A DNA stretch of 64,000 nt. It comes from an uncultured Bryobacterales bacterium (GTDB taxonomy: Bacteria; Acidobacteriota; Terriglobia; Bryobacterales; UBA6623). Of this stretch, positions 7,314 to 16,361 are shown piece after piece. Both the position numbers and the translations under genes were made by a program. Every line of letters starts with the position of its first letter. The first letter of the stretch is position 1. The notes under the pieces are model-generated. The model searched no databases. It was not told where the DNA came from and saw only the letters and a list, made by a program, of their open reading frames with translations. The stretch is from NCBI GenBank assembly GCA_951813065.1, contig CATOTH010000002.1, positions 496,001 to 560,000 of the forward strand, in the 5' to 3' direction.

Positions 7314-9953
7314 CTAGGCCTTGGTTCGATAACGGTCGTTGAAGGCTTCGAGCTTCTCTTCCAAGCTCATGTCCTCTCTCATCCGGACACCTCGGGAGCG
7401 GGTCCCCGAGTCGGAGCCGACGGTCCTGCCGAACGGCTTGCGCCGGTCTCCCCTCGGTGGCCGCCGATCATTGCGCCGCCCGCCGCCGTCCCGCTGCCGG
7501 GGCGAGCCGAAGGTCCTGCCGGATCCATTCCTCTGCCGAGGGGGGCGGGAACTCGGATCCCACATGGACAGGGAGATACCCTTGCCGTTCTGCTGGCCGT
7601 TGCGGACAAAGGCTTGGACAGAGTCGCCGAGCTTGAAGGTCGGTTTCGAGTTCTGCTTGTGCTCTTGCTGGATTTGCGAGACGTGCAGCAAGGCGTCCTT
7701 GTCCGCGCCGATGTCGACGAATACACCGAAGTCGGCAATGCTCTTTACGACGCCGTGGACCTTGGTCCCCGGCGTCAGCTCCTCGTCGCTGCGCAGGGGC
7801 ACTGCGAGTTGCGGCAATTCGAACTTGCCCCTGACATCGCGTCGTTCGGGCTGCATTTCCCGAATCGCGGAGCGGATGCATTCGACAGACCGGTCCGCGG
7901 TCGCGAATTGCTCCGGATCGACGGCCTCGAGCCGTTCCGGCTCCGCAAGGAGCGTTATCAGGTCGCAGCCAACGGATTCCGCGATGCGTTCGTGCAGTTC
8001 CCGGAAGTCCGGGTGCGCGCCGGTGTTGTCGAACGGGTCGTTGCCTTGAACCCGCAAGAACCCCACTGCCTGGAGGAAAACGCGATGACTGATCCCTTCC
8101 ACCTTGCGCAACTCGTCCCGGGACTGGAAGGGTCCGTGCTTGGCGCGGTGCTCCACGACCCGCCGTGCCAGCCTTAGAGTGAAGCCCGGAACGAGGCTCA
8201 GCAGCGGGACCGTTGCGCGATTCAAGTCGACGCCGACATCGTGCACCGCACATTCGATCGTCTCGCGGAGGGCCGCACTCAGTCGCTCTGGGTTGATCTC
8301 TTGGTAGTTGAGGCCGATGCCGACCGTCTTCGGGTCGGCCTTGACGAGTTCGGACATCGGGTCCTGGGCTCTGCGAGCCAGGCTGATGGCGCTGCGAAGG
8401 CTCGGGTCGAGTTTGGGAAACTCCTGCTTGCCCACCTTGGATGTCGCGTAGATCCACGTGCCCGGGTCGCGCACGGTCCGCCATGCAATTCCGTTCTTGC
8501 CCGCCCGGCGGATATGGGTTCTCAATACCCGCTCCGTGGAGCGCGGCCGGGGGCCGCTAGGGAACACGATCAGGTCAATATCGTGCCTGCGCAGGAAACT
8601 GGTGAGGTCCTCGCGGCGGGGGCGCTTGCCGTTCCGGCTGCCGCCTGCCGCTCCTGGCGTAGTGGCATTGGCCGCACCCTCATTCTCTTGCGCGGCTGCC
8701 GATTCCGGTTCGGGGCCGGACGGCTTGGGCCTGTCGGCAGGTGCTTCGTCCGGGACCTGCGGCTCCTCCGCCTTGGCCGCCTCGACGGATTCGGCGGGAT
8801 CCGCGACGCCTGATTCTTCTTGGGCCTCGGCTGCGGCAGGACGCCCCTCGGAAACCGCTGCCGGCTCGTCCCTGGGGGGCCTTTTCTCCGGATCGATCAG
8901 CGCGCATTCGACCAGTTCGCCGCGGGCGTTGATCAATGCGGCGCGCCAGTCGCCTGGGCGGCTGGTTTCCAAGCCAACGATGTTCAGTCCCAGCGCCGGG
9001 GACGACAGTATGGCATCCCGCAGGTTCTTGCGGAAGGCCTGGATCGCCTCCTGGTCGGTCTGGTCGTCAATCTGTCGCAGGACGTCCTTCTTCAGCTGGT
9101 CGGAAAGTCCGCCGCGGAGGGCTGCCTCGGCGACGCGCCGGAGATGGGGCGCGAAGGCGGAATCCAGCTTCTGAATCAGGCGGTGTTCGAGGTACGCGGC
9201 TGCCGCGGCGCTGGGAACCGCCGTGGTCGCGTCAAGGATTCCCGATCGGACGCCCCGCCTGATCAGGAGCCGTTTTTGCCACGGCACGGCGTGGGCCTTC
9301 GCCCGATAGCCGTTGAGGGCCTGCCAGCGAGGCTCCGCCAGGCTGTGTTCCTTGACCGCGACGGAGAGCTCGCATTCGCGGTGGTACAGCTTGCGAAGGT
9401 CCCGGAGGATTTCAGGCTTCTCGCTCAGCCAGCGGCCCGCGATCTCGTAGGCACCGGCCAGCGCCTGTTCGGGGTCAACAAGGCCCGTCTCCTGACCGAC
9501 GTGCTTGGCGGCCTCCGCCAGGATGTCGACGCCGTCCTGCTGGTACCACAGGACCCGCGCCAGCGGATCCAGGCCCTTGTCGACAGCCTGCTGGACGGCA
9601 TCTCGTCCGCGGGCGCGGTAAGGCAGGTAGATATCGTTGAGTTCGCGACGGGTCTTCGCGCCTTCGAGCCTGGCCTTCAGGTCTTCCGTCAGGACGCCCT
9701 GCCGGCCGAGTGCCGCCACCATCGAAATCCGCCGGTCGATCAGATCTTGGGCGTCTCGCAGCCGTTGCAAGACCCCCAGCACAAGCTCCTCGCTCATGCC
9801 TCCGCACAGATCCGCCCTGTACCGAGCGAGAAACGCCGGCGTCGCGCCGTTTTCGATCTGCTGCACCAACTCGTGCAGCTCCTTCAACTGCATGCCGGAT
9901 TCGCTGGCGACCTGCACCAGGGAATCCACAGGCAGCCCTGTAAGCGGTTTCAT
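7314..9953 (-). CDS. Tex-like RNA-binding S1 protein with degenerate YqgF domain
   Basis: The 879-residue protein has the Tex layout: N-terminal helical region (LKARLEGAKTRRELNDIYLPYRA), a YqgF-like central region, a helix-hairpin-helix section (VPGFTLRLARRVVEHRAKHGPF, FLRVQGNDPFDNTGAHP) and an S1 domain (LTPGTKVHGVVKSIADFGVF). Tex proteins bind nucleic acid and affect transcription and translation. Two features are odd. The usual LGLDPG start of the YqgF fold reads VGLETSRPG, so the expected acidic motif is not conserved. An acidic Ala/Glu/Pro-rich insert of about 80 residues sits near residues 375-455. The C-terminus is a basic Arg/Gly-rich tail. It may be a structural paralogue rather than a nuclease-fold-competent Tex. 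Confidence 0.85.
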   Translation of the reverse strand: MKPLTGLPVDSLVQVASESGMQLKELHELVQQIENGATPAFLARYRADLCGGMSEELVLGVLQRLRDAQDLIDRRISMVAALGRQGVLTEDLKARLEGAKTRRELNDIYLPYRARGRDAVQQAVDKGLDPLARVLWYQQDGVDILAEAAKHVGQETGLVDPEQALAGAYEIAGRWLSEKPEILRDLRKLYHRECELSVAVKEHSLAEPRWQALNGYRAKAHAVPWQKRLLIRRGVRSGILDATTAVPSAAAAAYLEHRLIQKLDSAFAPHLRRVAEAALRGGLSDQLKKDVLRQIDDQTDQEAIQAFRKNLRDAILSSPALGLNIVGLETSRPGDWRAALINARGELVECALIDPEKRPPRDEPAAVSEGRPAAAEAQEESGVADPAESVEAAKAEEPQVPDEAPADRPKPSGPEPESAAAQENEGAANATTPGAAGGSRNGKRPRREDLTSFLRRHDIDLIVFPSGPRPRSTERVLRTHIRRAGKNGIAWRTVRDPGTWIYATSKVGKQEFPKLDPSLRSAISLARRAQDPMSELVKADPKTVGIGLNYQEINPERLSAALRETIECAVHDVGVDLNRATVPLLSLVPGFTLRLARRVVEHRAKHGPFQSRDELRKVEGISHRVFLQAVGFLRVQGNDPFDNTGAHPDFRELHERIAESVGCDLITLLAEPERLEAVDPEQFATADRSVECIRSAIREMQPERRDVRGKFELPQLAVPLRSDEELTPGTKVHGVVKSIADFGVFVDIGADKDALLHVSQIQQEHKQNSKPTFKLGDSVQAFVRNGQQNGKGISLSMWDPSSRPPRQRNGSGRTFGSPRQRDGGGRRNDRRPPRGDRRKPFGRTVGSDSGTRSRGVRMREDMSLEEKLEAFNDRYRTKA

Positions 9954-9997
9954 TCCTCCAAAGACCCTAATCGCTAACTTGTATCATAGGCGAAAGA

Positions 9998-10612
9998 ATG
10001 CCGGGGCGCAGCATCGGTCTGTCGGGCTGGGCGGCTGCCGCTCTTGTCGCGGCGGCGCTGCAGTTGCCAGCCCAGGTGATCCAATTCCGTTCCAACGGAA
10101 TGGACTACCAGGTGATGACGAAGGGCGGGCTCACGTTGATGTGTGCTCCGATGCCCGTGAAGACCAGCCGGTACGCTCTCGTACATGTCGCGGTGAGCAA
10201 TGGCAGCGAGGTGACCTGGCAGGTCAACGCCACGGATTTCGCCTTCGAGTTCGACAGGGGTGTGCTTGTGCGCGCGGCGTCCGAGGAGAGCGTCATCGGC
10301 GACTTCTTTCGTGAGGCGGGGCGCTCCGAGCTGTCGAAGCTGCAGTCAGCCTACGAGAAGGCCCTGTACAACAACCAGTACATTCGTCCGAACAACGGCT
10401 ACGAGAAGCGCAGGCAATCGGCCCTGGCCATCGGCCCGAGAGGCCTGAAAGCGGCTTCGGCGGCGGCCGCCATCACCTTTGTCAGCGGCAAGCTGAGCCC
10501 GGGAGACTCGACGGACGGCGCGCTGTTTTTCCCGACATCCGGCCGCCAGCTAAACACGGGACGGATCGTCGCCACGTTCGGCGACGTCACCTTCGAGTTC
10601 CTGTCGCAGTAG
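9998..10612 (+). CDS. Hypothetical secreted protein
   Basis: A 204-residue protein beginning with a signal peptide (about residues 1-25, ending LQLPAQ). The mature part reads like a single beta-rich domain (DYQVMTKGGLTLMCAPMP, YALVHVAVSNGSEVTWQV, TGRIVATFGDVTFEFLS) with a helical insert around residues 95-135. I recognise no named family or active-site motif. It is transcribed divergently from the tex-like gene, with only 44 bases between them that must hold both promoters; a TATCAT hexamer at 9983-9988 is the only promoter-like element I see. The sulfatase follows on the same strand after 61 bases. Confidence 0.6.
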   Translation: MPGRSIGLSGWAAAALVAAALQLPAQVIQFRSNGMDYQVMTKGGLTLMCAPMPVKTSRYALVHVAVSNGSEVTWQVNATDFAFEFDRGVLVRAASEESVIGDFFREAGRSELSKLQSAYEKALYNNQYIRPNNGYEKRRQSALAIGPRGLKAASAAAAITFVSGKLSPGDSTDGALFFPTSGRQLNTGRIVATFGDVTFEFLSQ

Positions 10613-10673
10613 GACTCCCGGCGCCGTTTGCCGAACTTGCCCGTTGCTGGAGCAGTGCGCCAGAATCGTACCT

Positions 10674-12038
10674 ATGCCTATTCGCTCATTGGTTCCCATC
10701 CTCGCTTCGCTCCTGTTGGCGGTTCCCGGGGCGGCGCAGCCCAACGTCGTGCTGATCCTCGCGGACGACATGAGCTGGGTCGGCACTTCCGTCCTCATGG
10801 ATCCGGACCGGCCGGACTCGAGATCCGACTACCACAGCACTCCCAGTCTCGAGCGGCTTGCCAGCGAAGGCATGCGCTTTACCGATGCCTACGCCCCGCA
10901 TCCGAATTGCTCGCCGACGCGTCTTGCGATCCAGACGGGCAAGTCGCCTGCCCAGCTCAAGATGACCGACATCATCAATCGCAACTCAGGGGCGTTCTAC
11001 GAGGGGCACCCGATGGTTCCGCCGCAGCACATCAATCACATTCCGCACGAGGAAGTGACCGTCGCCGAGCTGCTCAAGCGGCACCGCCCGGGATACGTGA
11101 CCGCGCACTTCGGGAAGTGGCATCTCGGTGGCGGCGGGCCGGGCAAGCACGGATACGACGAGCACAGCGGCACCACTTCGAATGCGGAGGGTGGCGCAGC
11201 GCCCCCTGATCCGAAACGCACGGGCAGCGTCACGACCCGCGCGGTGGACTTCCTCCGACATCGCAGTGCAGCGCGGGAACCGTTCTTCATGCAGGTTTCT
11301 TACTACGCGGTTCATCTGGGAATCCACGCTTTTGACGAGACCGTCGCGGAGTTCGAGGCGAGGCCCAGGGGCGAGCGCCATAACCATCCGGGACATGCCG
11401 CCATGACCCACGAACTGGACGAGGGGGTGGGACGCATCCTGGACGAGCTCGACAGGCGTGGTCTTGCGGAGGACACTTTTGTGATCTTCACGTCCGACAA
11501 CGGATCCTACCTGGATCAGGGTTCCAACCGGGTTTCGAGCAATGCCCCGCTGCGCGGCCAGAAAGCGTCGACGTGGGAAGGGGGAGTCAGGGTACCGTTG
11601 CTGGTGCGCGGCCCGGGCGTCAACGCCGGCGGGGTATGCCGGGAGACGGTGATCGGTACCGATCTGTACTCGACCATCGCGGCGATGGCGGGGGTCCGTG
11701 CCGAGCTGTCGCCTCGCGTCGAGGGTTCCAGCTTGCTCGCCTTGCTGGAGAACGGCGGCAACGGAACGCTGTCGCGACGTTTCGGCCCGCTAGTCTGGCA
11801 TTTTCCGCACTACCAGACCCAGAAGGGCACCACGCCGATGTCCTCCATCCGGGACGGGGGCTGGAAACTCGTCAAGTTGTACGAGACCGGGGACACGCAC
11901 CTCTTCGACCTGTCCGCCGACATTGCCGAGAGCCGGGACATGAAGAGCGCCGAGCCGGAAATCGCGGCGCGGCTCGAGAAGCAGCTGGCCAGTTACTTGC
12001 GCGCGATTGACGCGCCGATGGCGCGGATGCGAGAGTGA
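10674..12038 (+). CDS. Secreted arylsulfatase-type sulfatase
   Basis: A formylglycine-dependent sulfatase that would cleave sulfate esters from polysaccharides or small molecules. Starting at the ATG at 10674 gives a signal peptide (MPIRSLVPILASLLLAVPGAAQ) and a mature protein that opens with the metal-binding NVVLILADDMSW. The CxPxR maturation signal is present as C79-S-P-T-R83, so the Cys would be converted to formylglycine by a separate enzyme. GKWHLGGGGPGKHGYD and FVIFTSDNGSY are the other canonical blocks. Length (454 residues) is normal. No Shine-Dalgarno is seen; a CAGAAT hexamer lies 7 bases before the ATG. Confidence 0.92.
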   Translation: MPIRSLVPILASLLLAVPGAAQPNVVLILADDMSWVGTSVLMDPDRPDSRSDYHSTPSLERLASEGMRFTDAYAPHPNCSPTRLAIQTGKSPAQLKMTDIINRNSGAFYEGHPMVPPQHINHIPHEEVTVAELLKRHRPGYVTAHFGKWHLGGGGPGKHGYDEHSGTTSNAEGGAAPPDPKRTGSVTTRAVDFLRHRSAAREPFFMQVSYYAVHLGIHAFDETVAEFEARPRGERHNHPGHAAMTHELDEGVGRILDELDRRGLAEDTFVIFTSDNGSYLDQGSNRVSSNAPLRGQKASTWEGGVRVPLLVRGPGVNAGGVCRETVIGTDLYSTIAAMAGVRAELSPRVEGSSLLALLENGGNGTLSRRFGPLVWHFPHYQTQKGTTPMSSIRDGGWKLVKLYETGDTHLFDLSADIAESRDMKSAEPEIAARLEKQLASYLRAIDAPMARMRE

Positions 12039-12259
12039 TGCGACTGCCTGCGGGAGCGCCGAGGCTCTGGCGCGCCCGAGCGATCGCGGGGTCCGGCTGG
12101 TACGGGCCGGGCTTGTCATGACTCGCGGGGCAGGGGCAGCAGCGAGCAACCGATTCCTGTCATATCTGTCGCACGCGGCCGGCGTGTCACGAAGGCGACA
12201 CAGCGGCATGGCCCGCCAATTCCCTGGCCGCCTGGTGATCGCGCCGAGCCGCGCGACGT
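12039..12259. other. Intergenic region between convergent genes, nothing recognised
   Basis: About 220 bases between the sulfatase and the convergently transcribed enoyl-CoA hydratase. I see no convincing gene, terminator with a T-tract, or repeat here. Confidence 0.4.
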
Positions 12260-13045
12260 TCACCGGCCGCAGAATTCGGGATTCCGTTTCTCGAGAAAAG
12301 CGCGGGTACCCTCTCGCACGTCCTCGGTGGCGCAGCTGAGCGCGTATTGCGCCACCTCCCATTCCAAGGCCTGGCTCACGGGCATCTGCAAGCCGCGGTC
12401 GACGGCTTGCAGCGTGAGCGCGATGGCCAGCGGTCCGTTCCGCAGGATCCTCCGGGCCAGTGCCGTGGTCTGGGCCATCAGTTTGCCCGGTTCGGCAACC
12501 CGGTTGACCAGTCCCATCGCGCGCGCCTCCTCGGCGCTGATGGGATCTCCAGTCAGCAGCATCTCGAGCGCCCGGCCTCTGCCGACGAGCCGGGGCAGGC
12601 GCTGCGTTCCTCCGAAACCCGGCACGATGCCGAGTCTCAGCTCGGGCTGGCCCAGCCGCGCCGTCGTCGCGGCGACTCGCAAGTGGCAGGCCATCGCGAG
12701 TTCGAGCCCTCCGCCCAGGGCGTACCCGTTGATGGCGGCGATCACGGGCTTCTCAAGCGCCTCGATCCGCCGCAGCATTGCTTGGCCCCGCTGTCCCCAC
12801 GCCCGCCCTTCGAGTGCGGTGAAGCCGGATACCGCCTCGATATCGGCTCCCGCGACAAAGCTCCTGTCCCCCGCTCCCGTCACGATGACCGCTCGCGTGG
12901 CGTCGTCGTCGCCGGCATCCCGGAAGAAGCGGTCCAGTGCGTCTACTGTCGCGGCGTCGAGGGCGTTGAGTTTTTCCGGGCGGCTGATGGTGAGCACGGC
13001 TATGCCGCCGTCCCGCTGGCAGAGAAGGTTCGAATAACGGGCCAT
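12260..13045 (-). CDS. Enoyl-CoA hydratase (crotonase family)
   Basis: Crotonase-fold enzyme of 261 residues that would hydrate trans-2-enoyl-CoA in fatty acid or amino acid catabolism. The CoA-binding and oxyanion segment FVAGADIEAVSGF, the glycine-rich INGYALGGGLELAMACHLRVA with one catalytic Glu, and LGQPELRLGIVPGFGGTQRLPRLVG with the second Glu are all intact. The C-terminal AFLEKRNPEFCGR is the standard ending. Family members also include 3-hydroxybutyryl-CoA dehydratases; the sequence alone does not fix chain-length preference. It stands alone between a convergent sulfatase gene and a secreted-protein gene on its own strand. Confidence 0.93.
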   Translation of the reverse strand: MARYSNLLCQRDGGIAVLTISRPEKLNALDAATVDALDRFFRDAGDDDATRAVIVTGAGDRSFVAGADIEAVSGFTALEGRAWGQRGQAMLRRIEALEKPVIAAINGYALGGGLELAMACHLRVAATTARLGQPELRLGIVPGFGGTQRLPRLVGRGRALEMLLTGDPISAEEARAMGLVNRVAEPGKLMAQTTALARRILRNGPLAIALTLQAVDRGLQMPVSQALEWEVAQYALSCATEDVREGTRAFLEKRNPEFCGR

Positions 13046-13114
13046 TTGGCCCAGTTTACCCGCGGGGCGGAATTGGGGGGTGGCTGTCGGCCTAGCGCCC
13101 GAAGACGCCCGGCT

Positions 13115-14107
13115 CTACTGAACCAGGGATTCTTCCACGGCCAAGGCCGGGACGAACAGGACGCGGGAGTCCGATCCGACTTCAACGATCCGCATCGGCG
13201 CCCGGATGTCCGTGGTCAGCCGGAAAACATTGCCTCCGGCCAGCGGGGCGAGGTCTGTCGGCTCGCAGGCACACTTCGTGATCGCTACGGCACCCCCTTG
13301 CGTGGGAATGGAGGCGATCCCCCCCGGAATGGTTGCAGCCACGAATTGGCCATCGGCCGTTGCTTCCACGTTGAATGGATTGGTGACCCGGTCATGCGCG
13401 GTCGCCAGCACCATGGACCGCGGCCAGCGGGACACGCTGCGAATCAGGACGATCTCACTGGCATCGGAATCCGCCACGACCGCGTCGTTGCCACCTGGCA
13501 GAAAACTCAGGTCGCTTGCCCGCTGGACGCTGCCGACCCGGTACGGAGGGCGATTCGCGGACAACGCGTAGAGCGACCCGGAGCGTCCCTGAGACGATGC
13601 CGCCAGGACTACGCCCATGTCACTGATCGCGAAGGCTGTCCAGGTTCCCACGCCTTGAATGAGGGCGCGGGCCTGGCCGACTGTCGGCGCCCCCGGCAAG
13701 CCCTCGATGAACTGAATCTGGCCATCTTCGATGGAATACAATGCGGCGCTGCGTCCGCTGGGGCTGATCAGCAAGCCGGTGGCTCCGGCCATCGCACCGT
13801 CAATGGCGATTGCCGTTGGCGGCGACATGGAAAGGTTCACCCAGTAATTGAGACCATCGGTGTCGGTCACGATCGCGAAGTCCTGCGAAGCCGCGATCTG
13901 CGCTCGCGCGACGGCGAATCCCAGATCCAGGGCATCGCCAACACGGGACGCGCCGGGGATGCCGTCAACCCTGTGAAGGGTCCCGGCTTCCGCGTCTAGC
14001 ACGAAGCCAAGCACCGGGGACCGGACATCGTGGCTGTCCGCTGCGTGAAGAGCCGGTGCTCCCATGACTGCCGTAGCCAGGAGCAAGAAGGCAAATCGTG
14101 ATTTCAT
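13115..14107 (-). CDS. Secreted hypothetical protein, probable beta-propeller
   Basis: 330 residues with a clear signal peptide (MKSRFAFLLLATAVMGAPALHA). The rest is a series of weakly similar segments of about 40-45 residues rich in short strands, such as GFVLDAEAGTLHRVDGIPG, SRSAALYSIEDGQIQFIEGLPG-like stretches and SEIVLIRSVSRW. This pattern of repeated strand-turn-strand blocks resembles a propeller-like sensor or structural protein found in acidobacterial secretomes. There are no catalytic motifs that I can name. It lies just upstream of the enoyl-CoA hydratase on the same strand, 69 bases apart. Confidence 0.65.
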   Translation of the reverse strand: MKSRFAFLLLATAVMGAPALHAADSHDVRSPVLGFVLDAEAGTLHRVDGIPGASRVGDALDLGFAVARAQIAASQDFAIVTDTDGLNYWVNLSMSPPTAIAIDGAMAGATGLLISPSGRSAALYSIEDGQIQFIEGLPGAPTVGQARALIQGVGTWTAFAISDMGVVLAASSQGRSGSLYALSANRPPYRVGSVQRASDLSFLPGGNDAVVADSDASEIVLIRSVSRWPRSMVLATAHDRVTNPFNVEATADGQFVAATIPGGIASIPTQGGAVAITKCACEPTDLAPLAGGNVFRLTTDIRAPMRIVEVGSDSRVLFVPALAVEESLVQ

Positions 14108-14307
14108 TGCAAGGGAATCCTTACCTTAGAATGGCGAGGCGCGCCAGTAGAGGTTACCGGAGCGGTTGGCTTGCCCCTCGGAGCGCTTGAACCGAGGAGA
14201 GTGAAAAGCGTTTTCCCGCCTGATTCCGCGCCCTGCCGACGGAGCTGGCAGCAGCCTCGCGAGGCCCAAGTTCCTGCGCGCCCCGCTGCTACAATCGAAC
14301 TGCCGAC
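14108..14307 (+). promoter_or_regulatory. Intergenic region with candidate mqnA promoter hexamer
   Basis: This 200-base gap separates the divergent propeller-like gene and mqnA. A TACAAT hexamer at 14290-14295 lies 12 bases before the mqnA ATG, close enough that the transcript would have a 5' leader of only a few bases. No convincing -35 element is visible at the usual distance, and there is no Shine-Dalgarno before the ATG. Confidence 0.35.
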
Positions 14308-15144
14308 ATGGTAGCCAAGCTCCGTCTCTGCGCCGTCAGCTATCTGAACGCCGCACCGTTGGTCTGGGGCATGTCGCACGGCCCGCAAAAGGGTCTTTTC
14401 GACTTGCGCTTTGCCTTGCCGTCGGCCTGCGCCGACCAGTTGCGATGCGGTGCTGCCGATGTTGGGCTGGTCCCGGTCATCGAACTCGCGCGACAACCCG
14501 ATCTGGTTGTTGTTCCCGGTTCGGCGATTGCCTGCCAAGGCAGTGTCAGGAGCATCCTGCTCGTTTCCAAGAAGCCGCTGGAGTTGATCGAATCGTTCGC
14601 CGCCGACACGGGGTCGCGCACGTCCGTCGTGCTGGCGCAGGTTGTCGCCGCCCAGAAGGGCGGGATCAGACCCCAGTTGCGGCCGTATCCGCCGAGGCTT
14701 GACGAGATGCTGGAGATCGCTGACGCAGCGCTGATCATCGGGGACCATGCCTTGCGGATCGACCCGTCGATGGAGAAGTGGCGCGACTGGCCGGTCTACG
14801 TCTATGACCTCGGGACGGAATGGGAGGACATGACCGGACTGCCAATGGTCTTCGCGGTATGGGCTGTCAAGAACCTCGCGGATCCGGACGGGCTCCCCGA
14901 AGCGCTGGCGGGCTCCGCGGCTTACGGCCTGGGCCGCATTGACGAAATCGTGGACCACGAGAGCGCGCGATTGGGGTTAGCGCCGGCCGTGGTGCGAAGG
15001 TACCTGACGCGAAACGTAAGCTACGAATTCGGGCACCGCGAGCGCGAGTCAACGAGCGTGTTCCTGCGCTTGGCGGCAGAGCTTGGCTTGGCGGACGCGC
15101 TGATGGATGTCCGCTTCCTGCGCGATTCCCTAGTGTCGAGGTGA
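14308..15144 (+). CDS. mqnA: Chorismate dehydratase MqnA (futalosine pathway)
   Basis: MqnA removes water from chorismate to give 3-[(1-carboxyvinyl)oxy]benzoate, the first step of the futalosine route to menaquinone. The 278-residue protein has the periplasmic-binding-like MqnA fold signature: AVSYLNAAPLVWG at the N-terminus, PSACADQLRCGAADVGLVPVIELAR, GSVRSILLVS, and ALIIGDHALRI followed by YDLGTEWEDMTGLPMVFAVWAV. Length and motif order are normal. mqnC starts 7 bases after its stop. The later enzyme MqnD is encoded about 40 kb away in this window; MqnB is not seen. Confidence 0.95.
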   Translation: MVAKLRLCAVSYLNAAPLVWGMSHGPQKGLFDLRFALPSACADQLRCGAADVGLVPVIELARQPDLVVVPGSAIACQGSVRSILLVSKKPLELIESFAADTGSRTSVVLAQVVAAQKGGIRPQLRPYPPRLDEMLEIADAALIIGDHALRIDPSMEKWRDWPVYVYDLGTEWEDMTGLPMVFAVWAVKNLADPDGLPEALAGSAAYGLGRIDEIVDHESARLGLAPAVVRRYLTRNVSYEFGHRERESTSVFLRLAAELGLADALMDVRFLRDSLVSR

Positions 15145-15151
15145 CCACCGC

Positions 15152-16186
15152 ATGATGACGAGCCAGCAAGCCCGCGAATACTTTGCGAGCGACGACCTGA
15201 TCGGAATCGGCATGGAGGCCGATGCGGTGCGAGCAAGGCTGCACCCGCATGGCATCGCCAGCTACATCATCGACCGCAACATCAACCACACCAACGAGTG
15301 CACCGAGTACTGCAGCTTTTGCGCGTTCTATCGGCCGATGGGCCACGACGAGGGCTACGTGCTGCCGTTCGAGACGATCGCGGAGAAGATCCAGGAGACC
15401 GTGGATTGCGGCGGGACTGGCGTCCTGATGCAGGGCGGCGTGAACCCGAACCTTGACATCGGATATTTCGAATCGCTGTTTAGCGGGCTCAAGGAGCGTT
15501 TTACCCAAGTCCAGTTGCACTGCCTCTCCGCGCCGGAGATTCTCTGCATCGCTGAGGTCAGTGGCCTGACAATCCGCGACACGCTGTCCCGCTTGCGCGA
15601 CTCGGGCATGGACTCGATGCCGGGAGCCGGGGCCGAGATCCTCGATGACGAAGTCCGGTTCAAGATCGCCCGTCTCAAGTGCACGACCCAGGACTGGATC
15701 AACGTGCACCGTACCGCGCACCAGATCGGCATGAACACCACGGCCACGATGATGTTCGGCTGCGGCGAAACGATCGAGCACCGGGTCGCGCACCTCAAGA
15801 CCCTGCGGCGCCTGCAGGACGAGACCGGCGGCTTCACCGCGTTCATTCCCTGGCCGTTCCAGCCCGACAACACAGCCTTGGGCAGGAGGGTCTCCGAGGA
15901 GGCAACCGCCTGCGACTTTCTGCGAACCCTGGCGATTTCGCGCCTCTACCTGGAAAACATCCTGAACGTCCAGACCTCGTGGGTGACCCAGGGCCTGAAG
16001 GTCTGCCAGCTAGGCCTGCGCTTCGGCGGTAACGACGTGGGGAGCGTCATGCTAGAGGAAAACGTCGTGCGCCAGGCCGGCGCCAGTCATAGTGCGACCG
16101 AGGAAGACCTCCGGCGGATGATTCGCGAGGCGGGGTTCATCCCCAAGCAGCGCGACACGCTGTATCGCACGTACTTTCTGAACTAA
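15152..16186 (+). CDS. mqnC: Cyclic dehypoxanthinyl futalosine synthase MqnC
   Basis: A radical SAM enzyme that cyclises dehypoxanthinyl futalosine in menaquinone biosynthesis. The iron-sulfur cluster motif Cx3Cx2C is present as C50-TEY-C54-SF-C57 within NHTNECTEYCSFCAFYR. Other family blocks are GGTGVLMQGGVNPNL, GMDSMPGAGAEIL and TATMMFGCGETIEHRVAHL. MqnE, the paralogous aminofutalosine synthase, is less likely because MPGAGAEIL and the C-terminal RLGGNDVGS-type stretch (here RFGGNDVGSVMLEE) fit MqnC. 344 residues, normal length. A strong intrinsic terminator follows about 70 bases after the stop, closing the mqnA-mqnC unit. Confidence 0.94.
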   Translation: MMTSQQAREYFASDDLIGIGMEADAVRARLHPHGIASYIIDRNINHTNECTEYCSFCAFYRPMGHDEGYVLPFETIAEKIQETVDCGGTGVLMQGGVNPNLDIGYFESLFSGLKERFTQVQLHCLSAPEILCIAEVSGLTIRDTLSRLRDSGMDSMPGAGAEILDDEVRFKIARLKCTTQDWINVHRTAHQIGMNTTATMMFGCGETIEHRVAHLKTLRRLQDETGGFTAFIPWPFQPDNTALGRRVSEEATACDFLRTLAISRLYLENILNVQTSWVTQGLKVCQLGLRFGGNDVGSVMLEENVVRQAGASHSATEEDLRRMIREAGFIPKQRDTLYRTYFLN

Positions 16187-16253
16187 TCAGATGCTGCCCT
16201 ACCAGGTAGGAATCGGGTTGAATTGGGAGCGGAATTTGTTGCCAAGCCAGCCT

Positions 16254-16289
16254 CCCCAAGGGGCGCTGCAACGGCCCTTGGGGGTTTTT
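16254..16289 (+). terminator. Rho-independent terminator after mqnC
   Basis: A 9-bp perfect stem (CCCCAAGGG at 16254-16262 pairing with CCCTTGGGG at 16275-16283) with a 12-base loop is followed by TTTTT at 16285-16289. It ends the mqnA-mqnC transcript and marks the border between core genes and the CRISPR-containing accessory segment. Confidence 0.85.
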
Positions 16290-16361
16290 CTTCAGCGCGA
16301 ATTCCAGTAGGATCGGATCCTGCTTGTAGACTTCCTTGGCGAGTTTCGCAAGTCGCCTGCA

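Noticed and set aside
16187..16360. tRNA gene as an integration target next to the integrase remnant
   Set aside because: No cloverleaf with a T-loop and matching acceptor stem could be found; only the terminator hairpin is convincing.
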